Shown: one piece after another, positions 57,720 to 64,000 of the stretch
Position numbering within the stretch: the first letter of the stretch is position 1
Layout: each line of letters starts with the position of its first letter
Origin: Homarus americanus
Taxonomy: Eukaryota > Arthropoda > Malacostraca > Decapoda > Nephropidae
Assembly (NCBI RefSeq): GCF_018991925.1
Contig: NW_024753828.1
Location: 1,908,014-1,972,013 of the forward strand
Reading direction: 5' to 3'
DNA length: 64,000 bases
Program-made: the position numbers and the translations under genes
Notes under the pieces: model-generated
What the model saw: only the letters and a program-made list of their open reading frames with translations
Database searches by the model: none
What the model was told of the DNA's origin: nothing

Positions 57720-59645
57720 CTGTCAAGTTACATAAAGTGAGAGAATGATGAGTGTGTGGGGGGAAAGTTTCTGGTACATTTCATCTGTTTATGGCAAAGA
57801 GTGGCAGGTCCCTAATAATGTCAAATGCCAGGCCTGTGACTAGGAGGAGGGATATCTGGTCTGGGAGGGAAGAGGTGTTGGTAACAGCTGGGGACCTATA
57901 GGAGGAGGTCATAGGGCAAGTGAGGATGTAGTGAGAGAGGGTGTGAGAGTCGGGTTGGCCACAAAGTTTACAAACAGTGCGGGGAGGCTCAGGGTTGCAA
58001 ATGTACTCCCATAGGTACCTGTACCCTAGGCGCAGTCTCATGTATATAAGCTGTTGAGATCGAGTCAGGGATTGATATTCTTTGTAGTGGCGGTTTTCGT
58101 CACCGGTTACAGCGTCATAGTGGCATAGTGTGACGCTACCCCGTTGTTTCAGGTGTGTCCAATTTTCGTTGAATGCCTCTCGTTGTGTGGCGTGTATGCG
58201 AGATTTGAGATGATTCAGGGAGAGGGCGAGAGTGGCTTCAGTATCTTCTTCTTATGTAGCTTCTTTGGCAAGCCGATCAACAGTGTCACAGGCAGTTATT
58301 CCTATATGTGACGGGATCAAAAGAAACTTGACACGGATGTCATCAGTTTGTTCTAGCCCGGCAACGGCGGTTAGGGTATGTTGGGCGGCAGGGGAGGAGG
58401 GGGAGGGTAATTTGAGCCTCGCTAGCGCAGAAGTGCTGTCACTAATTATAAGGAGGTTCCGGCGTTCAGTGCTAGCATAGGTCGCCCCCTCATGAATGCC
58501 CGCGAGGATGGCTATGCTTTCAGCATCAGTGGAGGAGGCCCAGTCGTGGACCCTGATTTTCCTGCAGGCCTGGCGCTCAGGAATCCACACAGCTGCCCCA
58601 GCGCTGCCCAGCGTGGTAACAGACCAATCACAGTAGACGAGGATAGGCGGGTGGGAGGTCTTTAGAGAGGAAGCGACATCATTAATCTGCTCAAGGCAGT
58701 TAAGTTTGAGCTTATACCTCAGTTGGGTGGATTTACGACCAGGGAAGCTGTGGACGACAACATCAACACACGGGGAAGTCCACGGCGGTAGAGGCGGTTG
58801 AGTGTACTCGGGAGGGAGAGAGGTCGAGGGGGTGTAGAGGTGATAACGCAGGATGTCAGCAGCAGTGTGGACGGGCCAGAGTTGAGAGGGAGGGGGAAAA
58901 GTAATGGGGACAGGCCGGCGCAAGAGGGTGTTAAGATGTGAGTTCAGTGAGCGCGACAGGGGAGTCGGTTGCTCACTGCGAAGAAGTTTAACACCAAGGA
59001 TGGCATTGAGAGCAGTAATTCGATGACAGACGGGAAGCAGGATTAGTTCGCGTTGCATGACTTCTATTCTGGTGGTCATAGGGCAGCCGAGGATGAGTCT
59101 CATCGCTCTGTTTTGGATTTTCTCTATGCTTTGTTTCTCGCGCTGGGAGGCAACTTAAGGACAGGAGAGGCATAATCTATGACAGCTCTGACGATGGCAA
59201 TGTACATGAGACGTAGGACCCTGACAGAGGCTCCTTTGAGGCCGTGAGTGAGGGACTGGAAGGGCCTCGTTCGTTGGCGGCACTGGGAGATGACGTGGGC
59301 GGCGACAGCGGAGGTCGTGGCTCTGGTAGTGGCTCGCACAGGTAGACCAAGGTACCTGTAGGTGCGTACTTGATCGATGTCTTGTCCTTGCAGAATCAGT
59401 GGTGTCTGACGCCGGAAGCGTGAGATGAACTTCGTTTTAGTGTGTGAGATGACTAGCCCAAGTGTTTGACAGGTCCGGGCGAACGTGGAGAGTATAGGTT
59501 GTTCATGTTGCACTGTAGTAATTTGGAGGAGGATATCATCAGCGTAGCTTATGATGTGACCACCAAGTTGGCAATCCTGAATAACACCAGCCCCATCCAC
59601 TGGCAGCTCGAGTCACTGCTTCGGTCGACTGTCTGCCCAGCTCTA
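57720..59645 (-). mobile_element. LINE fragment with RT end, RNase H and C-terminal zinc motif
   Basis: A minus-strand, 5'-truncated non-LTR element. The order is reverse transcriptase from the YADD box on, then RNase H, then a CxxC...HxxxxC knuckle near the end. RNase H after reverse transcriptase places it near the I/R1-type groups that keep this domain. Confidence 0.82.
57781..59612 (-). pseudogene. RT-RNase H pseudogene
   Basis: HIISYADDILLQ at about 59.53 kb is the catalytic box, followed by KTKFISRFRR and YRYLGLPV. A frameshift near 59120 separates it from RLILGCPMTTRIEVMQREL. RNase H runs from YCDWSVTTLGSAGAA through AESIAI and ISDSTSAL to CDTVDRLAKEA, so its acidic residues are visible. 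A TAA after KEAT (about 58250) is followed by an open stretch to a zinc knuckle CKLCGQPDSHTLSHYILTCP near 57.94 kb. It is lightly damaged, but the 5' half is absent. Confidence 0.82.
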
Positions 59646-59649
59646 AATT

Positions 59650-60585
59650 TAAACAGCCGATTCTATCAGATCTCAATATTGTAAGTCACTTGCTCATCAT
59701 TTTTTTTTTATTGCAACTGGCTACCGGACTGACTATTTCATTTAACCAGCTATGATCAGGATACCGTAATCATTAAGCCTATAGCGCGTTTTTTCACAGC
59801 AGAGAAAAGATGCCACGCCCCCTCCTCAAAATTTACAGCTGATTGACTGTTGCAAACCTGTCCGATTTTGTCCTGAAGTAACGATGTATTTCTAAATGAG
59901 TTTATTCATAATCATTGGGATGACCATTTCTGACGAGAAAGATATTTAGCTAAATTATATAAAGATACATACATTCATTATTTCAAACATGAGCAAGTAG
60001 GAAGTTTATCAGAAGTATTATACATGAATTAACTGTTAAAACACTGTGTTCATGAAGAAATTTCCACGCTTCTCCATTCTTACCGTAATAATCGATGTGA
60101 AATCTGACAATGGTTTGAAAGTACCTGTAATTCATATCACAGCCATTGCACAAGGCAGACAACTAGGAACTAAATTCAAATTCAAGTGGGTAGCAGTTGG
60201 GCCTAGTAAACCAAGATGTGATTGGTTGATCCAAAATCACACCCACCAATCAACAACCAAAGAACAACTGCACATGCATCAGACTCTAGCACATGCGCAA
60301 TGCAGTACAGTAATCAATAAACAAACACACAGGAGCTCTTTGACATGTTGGTAACAAACAAAAACTTAGAAAAACTACAACGATTTTCCAACAATTTATT
60401 GCCAATTTCTCGGAAAGTAATCAGTTGCAGAAGAAATGCTACAGAATAAATAAGTCTTAGAATTGTCTAACCTCCTTATTCCAAAATATGAAATCCTAAA
60501 ATTCGCTGCATGATCAAAGCGATAATACAGTAATACCGAAGAAACCTCACGTCCCTTTTAAGCTCACTAAAAAAGAAGGTGATAT
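59650..60585. other. Sequence without a recognised gene
   Basis: AT-rich. GATTGGTTGATCC and CACCAATCAACAACC near 60220-60255 are inverted CCAAT-type words, and CACATGCGCAATGC is at about 60291. They lie inside the putative first intron of the 60700 gene; no function is claimed. Confidence 0.35.
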
Positions 60586-60589
60586 TAAC

Positions 60590-60700
60590 CTTAATTTTTT
60601 CTACTGCGAATGATTTTATGTATTCCACTTCTGTTCCTCCTGATTTTTGCATATAAGCACTTTCGAACAAAAGAAAATCTTCATCAGACGAGCTAGACAT
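60590..60700 (-). CDS. Possible first coding exon of an unrecognised gene
   Basis: An ATG at 60700 opens 37 codons reading MSSSSDEDFLLFESAYMQKS..., ending in VEKIK at a possible donor AAG|GTTAAT, which is weaker than the donors of the large gene. The acidic serine start resembles amino termini of several nuclear proteins, including Harbinger-derived ones, but that is too short to name a family. There is no transposon terminus around it and no obvious decay. Without a downstream exon it remains a candidate. Confidence 0.3.
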
Positions 60701-60704
60701 CTTG

Positions 60705-61360
60705 GTACTGTATTATTACTTTTAAATGCCCCATAACTTTTTTTCTAATATACCTATCATGTAGTTTAGGTTAGGTTAGGTATGGCAAAAAAAAAAAAAA
60801 AACCCCCAGACATTTTATTGTAAAATAGCTGGATCACAACTCGTAGATAAACCTGCATCCTCTGTGTTCACCTACCAGCGCTGACTGTCGGCACTGGAAA
60901 CCGGCAAACAGGTAACCTGCTTTCTTTGTGTTCTCACCCTAAGGTAAGAAAACAGGGGGCCCGCTGCAGGTGCAATGTTAGGTTAGGTTTAGTTAGGTTG
61001 TTTTCAGAGCCAACTTCAGTTATTTGTATCATATATCACTTGTTTTTCCGGTATTATTTCACTTGTTACCACTGAATGAATCTCGGGAATTTTATAGTTG
61101 CAATCAGTAGTTTTGACAATTCTAAGACATTTTTCATCCACGGCAAGTCTGGCGCAAATTACGTATAAGCAAGATATTTAACATTTTATTATGTATGAAA
61201 ATTTACCTTTCACTTGTTGCCACTAAACAATTCTCACAATATTTATAGTTGCAACCAGTAATTTTGACAATTCTAAGACACCTTTCCTCAATGTCATTTT
61301 TTAGTACAAAATTACCTTTAAGCGAGATATTTAACATCATATTACATAAGTTCCTATGGG
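60705..61360. other. Sequence with short TTAGG clusters and a direct repeat
   Basis: GTTTAGGTTAGGTTAGG near 60768 and GTTAGGTTAGG near 60978 are short telomere-like words. 61085-61190 and 61205-61335 are diverged direct repeats (TATAGTTGCAA, CAGTAATTTTGACAATTCTAAGACA in part). No coding exon was recognised. Confidence 0.45.
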
Positions 61361-61365
61361 GTCAG

Positions 61366-62526
61366 CCCATTTCGTCACCAACCCTTTTCGTCATCACTGT
61401 TGTCAAACAATTTCATCACCATTGCTTTGCCCGTTTTGTCACATCGTTCATTCCCATCAATATATACACGAAAATAACTGTTGCTTGGGACAGAAGATAT
61501 TAAAAAACACTAAGACAATTGGTTTATATATAGGACTAACCCACCAGGGCTGCATAGCGCCAATGCGGCCGTATCATCTCACATCCAGAAAATGCCTCAA
61601 ATTTTACCATATCATCATAAGCTCTTTCTGTTTAATATACCGGGGAAGTTAGGTAAGGTTAGGTAGGTTTGTTTGGTTAGGTCTCTTCTTCATGCCCACA
61701 AATGTTAAGTAGCGTTTATTTAAAAAATATCCAGCTTTTAACATATTTCCACAAACTACAACAGTGTCCACTATAATATAACAATGAAAATCTGACATTT
61801 TTATAATTGTTTTCAAGCAATTTCGCTAACAGGTTAGTCCTATATAATTACCAGACAATTTATTAATAATGAAAAAAAAAATTTAATACGCCTGCAATTA
61901 TCAAACTTAAACAATGTGTGAAAGACTAAAATTTACTCATGCAAGCTTGGCAGAAGGCAATGACAATAATTTTTAGGAAATTAGAAGTGATGATATTTTT
62001 TCTTCATATTCATCTCACAGCTTCCAGAGATGAACTCATTTGTCCTAATTTGCTTTTTTTGTGCATGATTTTAGTTTCTACTCAGCAACTAGTCTGTAAT
62101 CATTTCACTTAAACAATAACCAATATATACAAAAAAATAACTGTTGCTTGGGGTAGAAAATAATAAAAAACCTCAGACTATTTACAGTATTAAAGATGAA
62201 AATATTAAATAAAAACAATGTTAATACGCCTGCAATCATCTCACTGCTCGTTGGTTTATGCGCTGGTGGCAAATCACCTTCGTTTGTTCTGCATTTTGTC
62301 TATTTACCTATGTTGAATAGTTTTCTTTATTAAACAATTAATATTCATGTACAATAATAACACAATACTTCTCGAGTCATCTGTATACTTGTGTAATTTC
62401 TATTCATGTAAGGTAATAACTTACAATTTGTCATTAAACCAGCGACTGTTAGTTGTGACGAAACGGATTTGATATTGGTGATGAAATGAGGCTTTGGTGA
62501 CGAACCGGGTCGGTGACGAAATGGGA
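61366..62526. mobile_element. Unclassified element with TTTCGTCAC-rich inverted ends
   Basis: The left CCCATTTCGTCACCAACCC and right inverse CCCATTTCGTCACCGACCC face each other. Further copies of TTTCGTCA/TTTCATCACC follow within about 80 bp at each end. Inside, AATAACTGTTGCTTGGG (61473 and 62136) and TTAATACGCCTGCAAT (61885 and 62222) are direct repeats. There is no transposase and no clear target duplication. Confidence 0.65.
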
Positions 62527-62527
62527 T

Positions 62528-62880
62528 GTATCCGTTCCTACGTACTGATACACACACAGAACATCGAACAACTGAGGGGGCTACCCGGTTAGCATTAGGT
62601 TATATTTGGTTTGGTTGGTAAAGTTAGTTTCAAAACTGCTTTTTCGATGGTTTTCAGTGTGTTTTGAACACTTTTTGGTAATTATTCATAAACCACCCAT
62701 CACCTTTTTACAACATTTATCTTACTATTTAATAGATCACTTCGAGACACTAAAGAATATACTTGAATTTAGCAGGGCACTAAAAAAAAAAATGAGATAT
62801 TCGCATTATATTTGTTGTAATAACCACAAATTTTTCTAAGTCCCAATTTGATGTTATGGTGACACGTAACGTCGCTCTCG
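62528..62880. other. Unassigned sequence
   Basis: A short plus frame at 62606-62839 has no recognised domain. Nothing else was seen. Confidence 0.3.
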
Positions 62881-62883
62881 TTC

Positions 62884-62990
62884 GTTAGGTTAGGTCAGGT
62901 CAGGTAAGGTAAGGTAAGGTAAGGTAAGGTTAGGTTAGGTTAGGTTAGGTTAGGTTAGGTTAGGTCAGGTAAGGTTAGGTTAGGTTAGTA
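62884..62990. repeat. Interstitial telomere-like (TTAGG)n
   Basis: About twenty 5-bp units, mostly GGTTA, mixed with TAAGG and TCAGG variants. TTAGG is the telomere repeat of many arthropods. Smaller clusters lie at 60.77, 60.98 and 61.65-61.68 kb. Confidence 0.9.
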
Positions 62991-63027
62991 AGTAGACCTA
63001 GTATAGTTTTAACCTTTTATTCCCCCC

Positions 63028-63275
63028 CAAAATATATTTTTCCGCTAGTTTTCTTGGTGTTTTAGATGATTCTGACATTTATTTTGGGTGAAAATCACTC
63101 GTTTTCAGTCCCCCCCCTACCTAAAACCCCATATTCCCAACGCCGCCCCCTACATTGTTGGGGATGAAGAGGGAGGGAGGGGGGGTGGGAATAACTATAA
63201 AAAAAAAGTGATTTGCCCCAAAGATAAATGTCAGAATCATCGAAAACATCAATACTAGCGAAAATTTATTTTTTT
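63028..63275. repeat. Imperfect inverted repeat
   Basis: 63040-63102 (CCGCTAGTTTTCTTGGTGTT ... AAAATCAC) is complementary to 63208-63265 (GTGATTTGCCCCAAAGATAA ... CTAGCG). The spacer is C-rich then G-rich. No gene is seen. Confidence 0.65.
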
Positions 63276-64000
63276 TCATGTGAAAAAAGGTGATGGTCGA
63301 TAAAAGAAAAATTACCCACTTTTTACCTTGATTTTTACGGTATAACAAATATCTAGTTATGTCAGATTCTGTGATAGGGGGGGGGGGCTAACTATTGACT
63401 TGCCCCAGAAATAAAGATCAAATTCGTTCATAACTTCAAAAATCATCGGAAAAACAGTTTCAACTTGGATTTCGTAGTGACAAGTGGAAAAAAAATTACT
63501 TTTTTTTCCTTTCCATTAAAAAAATTAACAAATCCCACCAGTTTCCCCATAATGGCTCATACCCGATACAATTCGTGGTCAAAATCGTTCAAACAGAGGG
63601 CAAAACATTCTTTCAACCTTATAAATAGCTGAGCGTTCACTTGCAAAAATTTATCCAAAATTAAACAATTTTATAAACTCCTCCTGGTGACAACCGTTTC
63701 TTCCACTTTTATCGGACCTTAAATACGTCAGTGGCCTCCTTTCCTCAACATCGCCGTTTCTAGTGTGTGGCCATTAAGTAAATGAGGTTAACAAGATACT
63801 TCCACATTAAGTACTAGTTCGCCAGTTAGCATAATTCTCTGGGTTTAAAATGACTCAACTAACAATAGTCGTCACAGAATAATTGCCCCCAACATCAGAC
63901 AAAACAGATATAATTTAATTCCGACTCACGTTTAGAGACAAAGTGTATTATGGTAATTTTCTCTGTTTGAACTTGTTGTGTCTTGGCTCCACACCTCACT
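63276..64000. other. Unassigned sequence at the right edge
   Basis: A 9-bp G run at 63379 and A/T runs. No gene, transposon end or RNA was recognised. Confidence 0.4.

Noticed and set aside
60215..60305. CCAAT and ATGCGCA words as a promoter
   Set aside because: They lie downstream of the candidate ATG at 60700 on its strand, and no transcript start is indicated.

Overview
This is a repeat-dominated eukaryotic window, most likely from an arthropod and probably a decapod crustacean. The reasons are an interstitial run of the arthropod telomere word TTAGG near 62.9 kb, a DIRS-type tyrosine-recombinase retroelement, jockey/CR1-like LINE relics, many Tigger/pogo-like DNA transposons with TA target sites, and abundant microsatellites. 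No bacterial features are present. The organism call is inference.

The main result is a host gene on the minus strand that spans about 49.5 kb (52445 down to 2936) and runs off the left edge. I assembled it from six short exons: 52445-52261, 44486-43358, 26642-26529, 26272-26081, 10154-10039 and 3059-2936. All junctions are GT-AG and every reading phase matches, giving about 620 residues of an acidic, Ser-rich amino-terminal region. It carries four candidate SUMO-interaction motifs and a duplicated coiled-coil module with the words LPDKG and LPDGG. The module resembles the region before the helicase in TTF2/lodestar-type SNF2 proteins, but the helicase itself would lie outside the window, so the family is tentative. 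A second, weaker exon candidate is at 60700-60590 (minus).

Nearly everything between 2.9 and 52.4 kb is therefore intronic. Intron 5 (3-10 kb) holds a 24-bp and a 45-bp minisatellite, an element with long inverted arms (3645-7906) and a nested pair of Tigger-like elements (8146-9790 around 8301-9145). Intron 4 (10-26 kb) holds a decayed Tigger (12536-15178), a DIRS-like element with an intact recombinase frame (15181-17646), a minus-strand LINE (18.1-21.1 kb) and several MITEs. Intron 2 (26.6-43.4 kb) holds nested Tiggers (28016-31508) and a 10.9-kb tandem array (32.3-43.2 kb). The array has two domains, a 25-bp unit and a 65-bp higher-order unit, with a 100-N gap. Intron 1 (44.5-52.3 kb) holds Tigger-like elements with internal hairpin repeats, long (TA)n, and a decayed Tigger transposase (49.2-51.0 kb).

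Right of the gene are a 171-bp tandem duplication, a Tigger with perfect ends (53917-57232) containing a nested copy, a minus-strand LINE fragment with RNase H (57.7-59.6 kb), an unclassified element with TTTCGTCAC-rich ends (61366-62526) and the TTAGG run. All transposase and reverse-transcriptase frames I could read are broken. The only long intact element frame is the DIRS recombinase.
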